From contig NZ_PQFZ01000027.1 of NCBI RefSeq assembly GCF_002917105.1, positions 1-64,000 of the forward strand: DNA of 64,000 nucleotides. Reading direction: 5' to 3'. A program made the position numbers and the translations under genes. This document shows, piece after piece, positions 16,359 to 24,622 of the stretch. The stretch is from Allobosea psychrotolerans (GTDB lineage: Bacteria > Pseudomonadota > Alphaproteobacteria > Rhizobiales > Beijerinckiaceae). Every line of letters begins with the position of its first letter. The first letter of the stretch is position 1. Under the pieces are notes generated by a model that did no database searches, had not been told where the DNA came from, and worked only from the letters and a program-made list of their open reading frames with translations.

Positions 16359-17356
16359 CCGACGCCTTCCTCAACATCGAGAACGTCTCGCGCCGGTTCG
16401 CGCCGCGCGTCTCCTTCGGCGACAGGATCGCGGCCAAGCTCGGCCAGAAGGTCGACACCCGCATCACCCACGCCGTCGACGGCGTCTCCCTGTCCGTCGC
16501 CAAGGGCGAGGCGCTCGGGCTCGTCGGCGAATCCGGCTGTGGCAAGTCCACGCTCGGCCGCGTCGTCGCCGGCATCCTGGCACCAAGCGCCGGTGCGACC
16601 TCGGTTGCCGGCGAGCCGGTGATGTCGGGTGGGCGCAAGACGACGACGCGCGTCCAGATGATCTTCCAGGACCCCTTCGCCTCGCTCGATCCGCGCATGC
16701 AGGTCGGCGACACCATTGCGGAAGGGCCGCTCGCGCATGGCCTGACGACGAAGGCGCAGGCGCGCGACTATGTCGGCAAATGGCTCACGACCGTGGGGCT
16801 CGACCCCGCCTTCGCCTCGCGCTACCCGCACCAGTTCTCGGGCGGGCAGCGCCAACGCATCGCGATCGCGCGTGCGCTGGCGATGCAGCCCGACATGCTG
16901 GTCTGCGACGAGCCGGTGGCCTCGCTCGATGTCTCGATCCAGGCGCAGATCATCAACCTGTTCCTGAAGCTGCGCCGCGAACTCAACCTCACCATGCTGT
17001 TCATCAGCCATGATCTCGGCGTGGTGCGCCATCTCTGCGACCGCGTCGCGATCATGTATCTCGGCCGCATCGTCGAGCTGGGCGAAACGCAGGCGGTCTA
17101 CGCCGCCCCGCAGCACCCCTATACCCAGGCGCTGCTCGACAGCGTGCCCAAGCTCGTCCTCGATGACGGGGTCACGACGTCGTTCAAACCGATCGCTGGC
17201 GAACTGCCCTCGCCGCTCTCGCCTCCGGCGGGCTGCCATTTCCATTTGCGCTGTCCGCTCGCGGCAGAGCGCTGCCGCGAGGAGCGGCCGCTCCTGCGCG
17301 AGGTCGGCGCGGCCCGACTGAGCGCCTGTCATTTCGCGCCTTTCGCCCCCGCCTGA
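16355..17356 (+). CDS. peptide-type ABC ATPase, DppF/OppF family
   Basis: A 333-residue second ATPase. Walker A Gly-Glu-Ser-Gly-Cys-Gly-Lys-Ser-Thr, signature Phe-Ser-Gly-Gly-Gln-Arg-Gln-Arg, Walker B Leu-Val-Cys-Asp-Glu-Pro, and the OppF-type C-terminal extension with Cys-His-Phe-His-Leu-Arg-Cys-Pro-Leu-Ala. Pairs with the DppD-like ATPase. The next gene follows after only 11 bp. Confidence 0.92.
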   Translation: MTDAFLNIENVSRRFAPRVSFGDRIAAKLGQKVDTRITHAVDGVSLSVAKGEALGLVGESGCGKSTLGRVVAGILAPSAGATSVAGEPVMSGGRKTTTRVQMIFQDPFASLDPRMQVGDTIAEGPLAHGLTTKAQARDYVGKWLTTVGLDPAFASRYPHQFSGGQRQRIAIARALAMQPDMLVCDEPVASLDVSIQAQIINLFLKLRRELNLTMLFISHDLGVVRHLCDRVAIMYLGRIVELGETQAVYAAPQHPYTQALLDSVPKLVLDDGVTTSFKPIAGELPSPLSPPAGCHFHLRCPLAAERCREERPLLREVGAARLSACHFAPFAPA

Positions 17357-17367
17357 AGGAGCCTGCC

Positions 17368-18267
17368 ATGACCGATCTGCCCCTCGAACCCTGGCAATGG
17401 CCTGAAGAGACCTGGCGCGCCAAGGTCGACCGCGTCCGCGCCGGACGCAATCTGAAGCCGAAGACCTGGCCCAACGGCGCGCGCTGCGCCGTGGCGCTGT
17501 CCTTCGACGTCGATCACGAGACCAACGAACTCCGCGATGGCGGTAAGTCGGTGGGGCGGCTGTCCTGGGGGCAATACGGCAATCGCGTCGGCATGCCGCG
17601 CATCCTGAGCCTGCTGGCGAAGGAGGACATCCAGGCGAGCTTCTTCGTGCCGGCGGTGACCGCGCTGCTTTACCCGGACGAACAGCGCCGCGTCGTCGCG
17701 GAGGGCCACGAGATCGGCCTTCACGGCTGGATCCACGAGGTGAACACCGCCGTGCCCCCGGCCAATGAGCGCGAATTGCATCTGCGCTCTGCCGACACGC
17801 TGGAGAAGGTCACCGGCGTCAGGCCTGTCGGGATGCGCACGCCGTCCTGGGACTTCTCCGAAGTGACGCTGGCGATCGAACGCGAACTCGGCCTGCTCTA
17901 CGATTCATCGCTCTTCGCCGATGACGACCCCTACGAGCTGATCGACAAGGGCGAGGCGACCGGCATGGTCGAGTTGCCGGTCGAATGGATTCGCGACGAC
18001 GCGGTCTATTTCAACATGAACCGCTTCCAGGCCTTGCGGCCCTATACGGCGCCGGAGACCGTGTTCGACATCTTCCGCCGCGAATTCGACGGCGCCTATG
18101 AGGATGGCGGGTTGTTCCTGCTGACGATGCACCCGCATATCATCACCTATCGCTCGCGCATCTGGATCCTCGAGGAGTTGATCCGGCACGCCAAGGCGAA
18201 GGGCGATGTCTGGTTCGCCAGCCATGCCGAGATCGCGCGCTATGTGAAGGCGCAGGCCGGGCTCTGA
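17368..18267 (+). CDS. NodB/polysaccharide-deacetylase-fold hydrolase (PuuE/imidase-like)
   Basis: A 299-residue NodB-fold enzyme. Motif 1 is Ser-Phe-Asp-Val-Asp-His-Glu at 45-51, and the zinc-ligand motif Glu-Ile-Gly-Leu-His-Gly-Trp-Ile-His at 115-123 (His119, His123). Arg-Thr-Pro-Ser-Trp-Asp and a late Met-His-Pro-His complete the active site. Length and the non-secreted N-terminus resemble PuuE/cyclic-imide hydrolases and HpPgdA rather than exported chitin deacetylases. As last gene of a peptide-importer operon with a creatininase-like hydrolase, it more likely opens a cyclic amide or imide than a polysaccharide; this is inference. Confidence 0.83.
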   Translation: MTDLPLEPWQWPEETWRAKVDRVRAGRNLKPKTWPNGARCAVALSFDVDHETNELRDGGKSVGRLSWGQYGNRVGMPRILSLLAKEDIQASFFVPAVTALLYPDEQRRVVAEGHEIGLHGWIHEVNTAVPPANERELHLRSADTLEKVTGVRPVGMRTPSWDFSEVTLAIERELGLLYDSSLFADDDPYELIDKGEATGMVELPVEWIRDDAVYFNMNRFQALRPYTAPETVFDIFRREFDGAYEDGGLFLLTMHPHIITYRSRIWILEELIRHAKAKGDVWFASHAEIARYVKAQAGL

Positions 18268-18276
18268 ACCGCGCCA

Positions 18277-18301
18277 TCCCGCCCGGCAATACCGGGCGGG
18301 A
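18277..18301 (+). terminator. GC hairpin after the peptide/amide operon
   Basis: Perfect 10-bp stem TCCCGCCCGG / CCGGGCGGGA with loop CAATA, 10 bp after the deacetylase stop. No T-run follows, so termination efficiency is uncertain, but the position fits an operon end. Confidence 0.5.
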
Positions 18302-18394
18302 CGGAACTCTGCCCGATTTCGGCCGTTTTCGCTTCATCGGGGGTTCAGCGCGCAAAGGCGTTGATGCCCGTCGCTGAAACGGAAAACGGATCCC

Positions 18395-20395
18395 ATGACG
18401 CGCACCAAGAACTGGCTCCTGATCGGAACCATGCTGCCTGCGATCACCTTGTCGCAGGGGGGCTTCGCCGCTCCCTCCGCTCAGAACGTCCTGCTGCTGG
18501 CGCAAGCGCCCGCCCCCGCTCCCAGCGAGGAAGAACCCGGCCGGCCGGGCCGGCCCCGCCCGCCAGGCCAGCAGCCGGGGACCGAGCGCCCGCCTGCGGC
18601 TCGTCCCGCGCCCGGCGCGCCGCCGGCGATACAGCGCCCTGCTGCTCCGCCAGCCCCGAACGTCGCGCCGGCGGCCCCGGCTGCGCCCCGTCCAGCTCCG
18701 GCTCCGCCGGCCGCTGCGCCAGAACCCCGGCCCCAGCCCCGTGCCGAGCCGCCGGCGGCTCGCCCCGTTCCGCCCGCGCCTGCCCCGCGTGCCGAGCCGC
18801 CCCGCGAACCATCGATGCCGCGCCCCGTCCCGCCGATCATGGCGCCCGCCCCAGGCGAACCCGGCCGCCCGCCGGCCGCGCGACCGCAGCCCCTGCCCGG
18901 CCAGCCGCCGGCCGCACGGCCGACGCCCGCACCGGCCCCAGTCGCACCGCCGCCTCCCGCCGGCCGCGCGCCGGGCGCACCGCCCGCGGCTCAGCCTGCA
19001 CCTGCACCTGCCCCGAACGCCGCACCGGCGGCGCCCCGCCCTGCTCCGGTTCCGCCGGCGGCAGCGCCCGCGGCACCAGGAACGCCCACGGCCCCGGCCG
19101 TCCCGCGCGCGGCGCCACTGCCGCCGGGCCAGCCGCAAGCCGCTCCGCCGGCAGCGGCTCCGGGTCAAGCGCCAGCAACCCGGCCGGCGCCTGTGCCTCC
19201 GCCCGCGGCCGCACCCCAGGCGGCTCCGTCCACGACGGCTCCGGCGGCCCCTGCCCTTGCCCCTGCCCTTGGCGGGCGCAGTCCGGGAACTCAGTCGCCT
19301 GCCGCCCAGCCGCAGCCGGGGCAGACCCAGCCCGGACAGACTCTGGCGCCTCCGCCAGCAGGCCAGCCGCCCGCCGGTGGCCCCGGCCAACCGCCGGCGC
19401 CTGACCGGCAAGGCCGGCGTGGCGGCATCGGGCTTGGCGGCGCAGCCGCGATCGGCCTTGGCGCCGGCGTGATCGGCGGCATCATGGCGACGCAAGGTGC
19501 CGAGCGCTTCGACGATGTCCGCAGCCGACGCGAGGAGCGGCGCGACGGCGACGTCACGATCATCCGCGAGCCCGGCCGTACGATCATTCGCGACGATGAC
19601 CGCGTCATCATCCGCCGCGACGAGACGCAGCGCTTCCGTGATCTTGGCTACCAGCCGCGCGTCGACCGTCGCGACGGCGAGACCCGCAGTGTCTTCGAAC
19701 GGCCCGACGGCACTCGCGTGGTGACGGTCACCGACGAGGATGGCCGGCTGATCCGCCGCGCCCGCCTCGACCGCGACGGGCGTGAGGTCGTGATCATCGA
19801 CAACACCCGCCGCGATCGACCCAATGACCGCTTCTCGGACGAGATCGTCGTGCTGCCGCCGCCACCGCTGCCGATGCCGCGCGAGCGCTATATCGTCGAT
19901 GCCGAGCGGGCCGATGAGGGTCTGATCTACGAGACGATCATGGCCCCGCCGATCGCGGCGATCCCGCGCCGCTACACGCTCGACGAGGTGCGCTATTCGC
20001 CCGATCTGCGGGCGCGGATGCGCAGCGTCGACATCAATACGGTGACCTTCGAGACAGGCTCCTGGACCATCGCGCCGGACCAGGCGCAGCGGCTCGCGAC
20101 CATCGCCCAGTCGATCCGGCAGGGGCTGCAGAGCTCGCCCAACGAGGTCTTCCTGGTCGAGGGGCATACCGACGCCGTCGGCTCCGACATCGACAACCTG
20201 TCCTTGTCGGACCGCCGCGCCCAATCGGTCGCCGAAATCCTGACCCGCGACTTCGGCGTGCCGGCCGAGAACCTGACGACCCAGGGCTATGGCGAGCAAT
20301 ATCTCAAGGTCGCGACCCAGGAGCCCTCGCGCGAGAACCGGCGCGTGACGCTGCGGCGGATCACGCCGCTGCTGGCCGGGCAAAGCGGGCGCTGA
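18395..20395 (+). CDS. proline/alanine-rich OmpA-family envelope protein
   Basis: A 666-residue protein in four parts: a signal peptide (about 1-26); a low-complexity Pro/Ala/Gly-rich region from about 35 to 340; a glycine-rich hydrophobic segment near 345-370 (Ile-Gly-Leu-Gly-Gly-Ala-Ala-Ala-Ile-Gly), which may insert in a membrane, followed by a highly charged Arg/Asp-rich region; and a C-terminal OmpA peptidoglycan-binding domain with Glu-Gly-His-Thr-Asp-Ala-Val-Gly and Leu-Ser-Asp-Arg-Arg-Ala-Gln-Ser-Val. The long Pro/Ala stretch probably spans the periplasm while the OmpA domain grips peptidoglycan. It stands alone. Extreme GC bias makes the other frames open as well, but the signal peptide and OmpA domain support this frame. 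Confidence 0.88.
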   Translation: MTRTKNWLLIGTMLPAITLSQGGFAAPSAQNVLLLAQAPAPAPSEEEPGRPGRPRPPGQQPGTERPPAARPAPGAPPAIQRPAAPPAPNVAPAAPAAPRPAPAPPAAAPEPRPQPRAEPPAARPVPPAPAPRAEPPREPSMPRPVPPIMAPAPGEPGRPPAARPQPLPGQPPAARPTPAPAPVAPPPPAGRAPGAPPAAQPAPAPAPNAAPAAPRPAPVPPAAAPAAPGTPTAPAVPRAAPLPPGQPQAAPPAAAPGQAPATRPAPVPPPAAAPQAAPSTTAPAAPALAPALGGRSPGTQSPAAQPQPGQTQPGQTLAPPPAGQPPAGGPGQPPAPDRQGRRGGIGLGGAAAIGLGAGVIGGIMATQGAERFDDVRSRREERRDGDVTIIREPGRTIIRDDDRVIIRRDETQRFRDLGYQPRVDRRDGETRSVFERPDGTRVVTVTDEDGRLIRRARLDRDGREVVIIDNTRRDRPNDRFSDEIVVLPPPPLPMPRERYIVDAERADEGLIYETIMAPPIAAIPRRYTLDEVRYSPDLRARMRSVDINTVTFETGSWTIAPDQAQRLATIAQSIRQGLQSSPNEVFLVEGHTDAVGSDIDNLSLSDRRAQSVAEILTRDFGVPAENLTTQGYGEQYLKVATQEPSRENRRVTLRRITPLLAGQSGR

Positions 20396-20478
20396 AGACA
20401 ATGCCGGCGCGGCGGCTCGCTGCCGCGCCGGTTCGCTTTCGCCGCATTGCTTTCATGAAGCGGCAAGGTCTCTGGTCT

Positions 20479-20600
20479 AGTTCATGTTGCATTCGGACTT
20501 AATCGTCCGAATGCAACATGAACTATTCCAAAAGTTGAGAGCATTGCTCTCGCGAAAAACCGGTGCCTACTTTTTCGCGCAAGGCTCTGGCTCTAACCGA
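20479..20600. repeat. RIME-like element with a 20-bp perfect stem
   Basis: AGTTCATGTTGCATTCGGAC at 20479-20498 pairs perfectly with 20505-20524 around loop TTAATC. The 3' half (GAGCATTGCTCTC, GCGAAAAACCGGTGCCTAC, TTTTTCGCGCAAGGCTCT) resembles the second half of the RIME-like elements at 11967 and 45256. It ends just upstream of the small YjfB-like gene. Confidence 0.7.
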
Positions 20601-20613
20601 GAGGCGACTGACC

Positions 20614-20814
20614 ATGAGCGATTCATCGATTGCCATCGCGCAGAGCCTCGCGACGAGCCAGGCCGCGGCTACGCGACAAACGATCCAGACCGAATTGGTC
20701 AAGCAGCAGGCCGATGCCGAACAGGCCGTAGCCGATCTGCTGCAGCAGGGCGCGGCCCAGGCGAAGGCCGCCCTCCCGCCCGGCCAGGGCCAGACCGTCG
20801 ACATCACCGCCTGA
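20614..20814 (+). CDS. small YjfB-family (putative motility protein) polypeptide
   Basis: About 66 residues starting at ATG 20614. The protein is a single Gln/Ala-rich helix (Gln-Ser-Leu-Ala-Thr-Ser-Gln-Ala-Ala), then Leu-Val-Lys-Gln-Gln-Ala-Asp-Ala-Glu-Gln-Ala-Val-Ala-Asp-Leu-Leu-Gln and an end Gly-Gln-Thr-Val-Asp-Ile-Thr-Ala. This matches the YjfB-like family: short, with a helix, LLQ and a terminal Asn/Thr-Val-Asp-Ile-x-Ala. The family's role is unproven; some members are linked to flagella. It stands alone between a repeat and the TPP riboswitch. Confidence 0.65.
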   Translation: MSDSSIAIAQSLATSQAAATRQTIQTELVKQQADAEQAVADLLQQGAAQAKAALPPGQGQTVDITA

Positions 20815-20896
20815 GCAGGCGGCATGCCCGCCCTGCGGGGCGTTCCCGGTGTTTTGCCGGTTGCGCACCGGCGCCATCACGCCTAACTTCCCAGCC

Positions 20897-20986
<90 letters not shown>

Positions 20987-21073
20987 GTGGCTTGCGCATC
21001 ATCGCGGCCGCAGACAGCGCTAGACCGCTTCGACGCCGGATCTCCTGAACCTTGGACCAAGGAGGAGATCCCC

Positions 21074-22987
21074 ATGAATGCCCACACCAAGCCCGACAAG
21101 AACAGCGTCAAGGCCGCGCCCAAATTTGGTGCGCCGACAGGCGTCACCACCGGCCCGATCATCGGCTCGCGCAAGATCTATGTCGCGGCGCCGGAGGACC
21201 CGACCATGCGGGTGCCCTTCCGCGAAGTCGTGCTGACGACCGACGCCGAACCACCGGTGCGCATCTACGACCCGTCAGGGCCCTTCACCGAGACCGACGC
21301 CAGGATCGACCTGAACCAGGGCCTGCCGGAGCCACGCCGCGCCTGGCTCGACGCGCGCGGTTTCGACACCATTCCCGGCCGCGAGGTCACAGCTGCCGAC
21401 AATGGCAACATCTCGCCCGAGAACGTTGTGCCCGCCTGCCCGGCTCAGCGTCCGGTGCTGACGGCCAAGCCCGGCCAGATGGCAACGCAGTACGAGTTCG
21501 CCCGCGCCGGGATCATCACGCCCGAGATGATCTATGTCGCGCATCGCGAGAACCTCGGCCGCGCCGCCATGCTTGAAGGCGCGAAAGACCGTCATGCCGA
21601 TGGCGAGAGTTTTGGCGCAAGCCTGCCGGAATTCGTCACGCCCGAATTCGTGCGCAGCGAGATCGCGCGCGGCCGCGCGATCATTCCCGCCAACATCAAC
21701 CACCCGGAACTCGAGCCGATGGCGATCGGCCGGAACTTCCTGGTCAAGATCAACGCCAATATCGGCAATTCCGCCGTGACCTCCGGTGCCGCCGAGGAGG
21801 TCGAGAAGCTGGTCTGGGCGATCCGCTGGGGCGCCGACACGGTCATGGACCTGTCGACCGGGCGCAACATCCACAACATCCGCTCCTGGATCCTGCGCAA
21901 CTCGCCGGTCCCGATCGGCACCGTGCCGATCTACCAGGCGCTGGAGAAGGTCGGCGGCGATCCGGTCAAGCTCGACTGGGAGGTGTTCAAGGACACGCTG
22001 ATCGAGCAGGCAGAGCAAGGCGTCGACTACTTCACCATCCATGCCGGCGTCAGGCTGCCCTATGTGCCGCTGACGGCTTCGAGGGTGACCGGCATCGTCT
22101 CGCGCGGCGGCTCGATCATGGCACGCTGGTGCCTGGCGCATCACAAGGAGAGCTTCCTCTACGAGCGCTTCGACGAGATCTGCGAGATCCTACGGCGCTA
22201 TGACGTCTCGTTCTCGCTCGGCGACGGGTTGCGTCCGGGCTCGATCGCCGATGCCAACGACCGAGCCCAGTTCGCCGAGCTGGAGACGCTGGGCGAGCTC
22301 ACCAAGGTCGCCTGGGACAAGGGCTGCCAGGTGATGATCGAGGGCCCCGGCCATGTGCCGATGCACAAGATCAAGGAGAACATGGACAAGCAATTGCGCG
22401 AATGCGGCGAGGCGCCCTTCTACACGCTTGGACCGCTGACGACCGACATCGCGCCGGGCTACGACCACATTACCTCGGGGATCGGGGCGGCGATGATCGG
22501 CTGGTTCGGCTGCGCCATGCTCTGCTATGTCACGCCCAAGGAGCATCTCGGCCTGCCCAACCGCGACGACGTCAAGGCCGGCGTCATCACCTATCGGATT
22601 GCTGCCCATGCCGCCGATCTCGCCAAGGGTCATCCGGCGGCCAAGCTCCGCGACGATGCGGTCAGCCGCGCTCGCTTCGACTTCCGCTGGGAAGACCAGT
22701 TCAACCTGGCGCTGGACCCCGACACCGCCCGCGCCTATCACGACGAAACCCTGCCGAAGGACGTGCATAAGGTCGCGCATTTCTGTTCGATGTGCGGACC
22801 GAAGTTCTGCTCGATGAAGATCACGCAGGATCTGCGCGCCGAGGTCCTCGCCATGGGCGAGAACGAGCGCATCGCACTTGACCAGGCGGCGGCGCAGATC
22901 GAGACACAAAGGCACGAAGGCATGGCGGCGAAATCGCAGGAATTCCTTGCGAAGGGCGGCAATCTCTACCTGCCGGCGGCCGAATGA
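21074..22987 (+). CDS. thiC: phosphomethylpyrimidine synthase ThiC
   Basis: About 637 residues, usual length. ThiC is a radical-SAM-type enzyme converting aminoimidazole ribotide to HMP-phosphate in thiamine synthesis. The C-terminal Cys-x2-Cys-x4-Cys cluster motif is present as Cys-Ser-Met-Cys-Gly-Pro-Lys-Phe-Cys. Conserved Ile-Asn-Ala-Asn-Ile-Gly-Asn-Ser and Thr-Val-Met-Asp-Leu-Ser-Thr-Gly are clear. The start at ATG 21074 is chosen over the longer frame because AAGGAGGAG lies 6 bases upstream and the extension runs into the riboswitch. Stop and the thiM start overlap (ATGA). Confidence 0.97.
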   Translation: MNAHTKPDKNSVKAAPKFGAPTGVTTGPIIGSRKIYVAAPEDPTMRVPFREVVLTTDAEPPVRIYDPSGPFTETDARIDLNQGLPEPRRAWLDARGFDTIPGREVTAADNGNISPENVVPACPAQRPVLTAKPGQMATQYEFARAGIITPEMIYVAHRENLGRAAMLEGAKDRHADGESFGASLPEFVTPEFVRSEIARGRAIIPANINHPELEPMAIGRNFLVKINANIGNSAVTSGAAEEVEKLVWAIRWGADTVMDLSTGRNIHNIRSWILRNSPVPIGTVPIYQALEKVGGDPVKLDWEVFKDTLIEQAEQGVDYFTIHAGVRLPYVPLTASRVTGIVSRGGSIMARWCLAHHKESFLYERFDEICEILRRYDVSFSLGDGLRPGSIADANDRAQFAELETLGELTKVAWDKGCQVMIEGPGHVPMHKIKENMDKQLRECGEAPFYTLGPLTTDIAPGYDHITSGIGAAMIGWFGCAMLCYVTPKEHLGLPNRDDVKAGVITYRIAAHAADLAKGHPAAKLRDDAVSRARFDFRWEDQFNLALDPDTARAYHDETLPKDVHKVAHFCSMCGPKFCSMKITQDLRAEVLAMGENERIALDQAAAQIETQRHEGMAAKSQEFLAKGGNLYLPAAE

Positions 22988-23757
22988 GCACGACCATGAG
23001 CATGACCATGACGGAAGACCATCTCGATGCCGCCCGCGTCGCCGCCGTGCTGGCGCGCGTGACGGCGCGGCGGCCGCGCGTGCAATGCCTGACCAATACG
23101 GTGGCGCAGAACATCACGGCGAACATGCTGCTCGCCTTCGGGGCCATTCCCTCGATGGCGATCCATGTCGACGAGGTCGCGGCGATGGCCGACGGCGCGG
23201 GCGCGATCCTGATCAATATCGGCACGATCAACGCCGAGAGCGAGCTCGCCATTCCCAAATTGCTGGAGGTGGCGCGCGACAAGGCCAAGCCGCTGGTCTT
23301 CGACCCCGTCTTCGTCGAGCTCTCGCCCCTGCGCCAGCACGTTGCGCGCCAGGTGCTGCGCTTGCGCAACATCGTCGTGCGCGGCAACGCGACCGAGATG
23401 ACGGCGCTCGCAGATGCGCTCCAGGCCGCGCGCGAGCACAATCTGACGCTGGTCACGACCGGCAAGATCGACCGCATCGAAGGCCCGCGCGGCGCGTTCT
23501 CGGTCGCCCATGGCCACCCCCTTATGACGAAGGTCACCGGCGTCGGCTGTGCCGCCGGCGCCCTGATCGCGGCAGCTTGCGCGGTCGAGAGCAACCCGGC
23601 CCTGGCGGCGGCCGCGGCGTTGACCGCCTATGGCATTGCCGGCGAGATCGCCGCCGAACGCAGCAATGGGCCTGGCAGTTTCACTGTCGCGCTGATCGAC
23701 GCGCTGGCGGGCCTCGATGAGGCCACGCTGCGGGCGCGGATGGGAGAAGAGGGTTGA
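22984..23757 (+). CDS. thiM: hydroxyethylthiazole kinase ThiM
   Basis: A 257-residue kinase that phosphorylates 4-methyl-5-hydroxyethylthiazole, a salvage step. Family motifs are Gln-Cys-Leu-Thr-Asn-Thr-Val-Ala-Gln-Asn near 35-44, Val-Arg-Gly-Asn-Ala-Thr-Glu, and Gly-Val-Gly-Cys-Ala-Ala-Gly-Ala-Leu in the anion hole. The start could be any of three close ATGs; the first overlaps the thiC stop. It overlaps thiE by four bases. Confidence 0.95.
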   Translation: MSTTMSMTMTEDHLDAARVAAVLARVTARRPRVQCLTNTVAQNITANMLLAFGAIPSMAIHVDEVAAMADGAGAILINIGTINAESELAIPKLLEVARDKAKPLVFDPVFVELSPLRQHVARQVLRLRNIVVRGNATEMTALADALQAAREHNLTLVTTGKIDRIEGPRGAFSVAHGHPLMTKVTGVGCAAGALIAAACAVESNPALAAAAALTAYGIAGEIAAERSNGPGSFTVALIDALAGLDEATLRARMGEEG

Positions 23758-24398
23758 GCGTCGATATCCTGCTCTACGGTCTGGTCGACCCGCAGATCGC
23801 CCGGGGCCGCTCGCTCGCCGACCTCGCCCGGGCGGCGGCCCAAGGCGGCGCGACGCTGATCCAGTACCGCGCCAAGGAAGCCTCGACGCGCGAGATGGTG
23901 CGGGAGGCCCGAGCGATCCATGCAGCGCTCGCCGGCACCGGCGTGCCGCTGCTGATCAACGACCGCGTCGACGTTGCTTTGGCGGCCGGCGCGGCAGGCG
24001 TGCATCTGGGCGCCGACGACATGGAGCTTGCCGACGCTCGCCGCCTGCTCGGCGAGAACGCTATCATCGGCGCGACGCTGGGAGAGGCGGCGGAATTGCC
24101 CTACCTCGCCTCCGCGCGCATCGATTACGCCTGCATCGGTCCAGTCTTCGCCACGCAGCACAAGGACGATGCCGACGTCCCGCTCGGCCTCGACGGCTAC
24201 GCTGCGCTGCGACGGCAGGCAGCCGAGGCGCTGGGTTTACTCCCGGTTGGAGCGATCGCCGGCATCAATGCGGCCAACGCCGCCTCGGTGATGGCGGCCG
24301 GCGCGGAGGGTGTCGCCGTGATCGGCGCGATGTTCGGGACGGACGATGTCGAGGGCGCGACGCGGGCGTTGCGGGCTGCGGTCGAAAAGCGCGACTGA
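23754..24398 (+). CDS. thiE: thiamine-phosphate synthase ThiE
   Basis: A 214-residue TIM-barrel enzyme that joins HMP-PP and thiazole phosphate. The motifs Ile-Gln-Tyr-Arg-Ala-Lys-Glu, Ile-Asn-Asp-Arg-Val-Asp, Gly-Val-His-Leu-Gly and Gly-Pro-Val-Phe-Ala-Thr are present. Translation starts at a TTG (23754-23756) that shares bases with the thiM TGA stop, a coupled start like that of the permease at 5525. With thiC and thiM it forms a combined synthesis and salvage operon; thiazole synthesis genes are not here. Confidence 0.94.
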   Translation: MSVDILLYGLVDPQIARGRSLADLARAAAQGGATLIQYRAKEASTREMVREARAIHAALAGTGVPLLINDRVDVALAAGAAGVHLGADDMELADARRLLGENAIIGATLGEAAELPYLASARIDYACIGPVFATQHKDDADVPLGLDGYAALRRQAAEALGLLPVGAIAGINAANAASVMAAGAEGVAVIGAMFGTDDVEGATRALRAAVEKRD

Positions 24399-24548
24399 CA
24401 AGCACCCCCGCCGTCATTTCGCAGCTCCACCTTCGAAACCTTTGGTCGACCCGAGGTAAGTTGCACGAAGGCCCGGAGCCAATCACAGGGCGTCGTTCTC
24501 GGGCTTGCGCCCTAAGAACCTCATGACCAGAATGCTCTGGTTTACGAG

Positions 24549-24571
24549 ATGGTCGGGTCAAGCTCGACCAT
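24549..24571. repeat. short GC hairpin (atggtcggg type)
   Basis: ATGGTCG and CGACCAT pair across about nine bases, between the convergent thiE and LprI-like genes. Same family as the hairpins at 27831 and 58014. The rest of 24399-24622 shows no gene. Confidence 0.5.
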
Positions 24572-24622
24572 GACGCGCTTCGGATTCCTGAGCTTATCCG
24601 GAATGACGGGCTATACTGTAAG

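Noticed and set aside
18143..20401. 752-codon open frame on the minus strand across the OmpA-like gene
   Set aside because: It is Arg/Gly-rich, has no domain, and is antisense to a gene with a signal peptide and OmpA domain; an open frame here is expected from the GC-rich codons.
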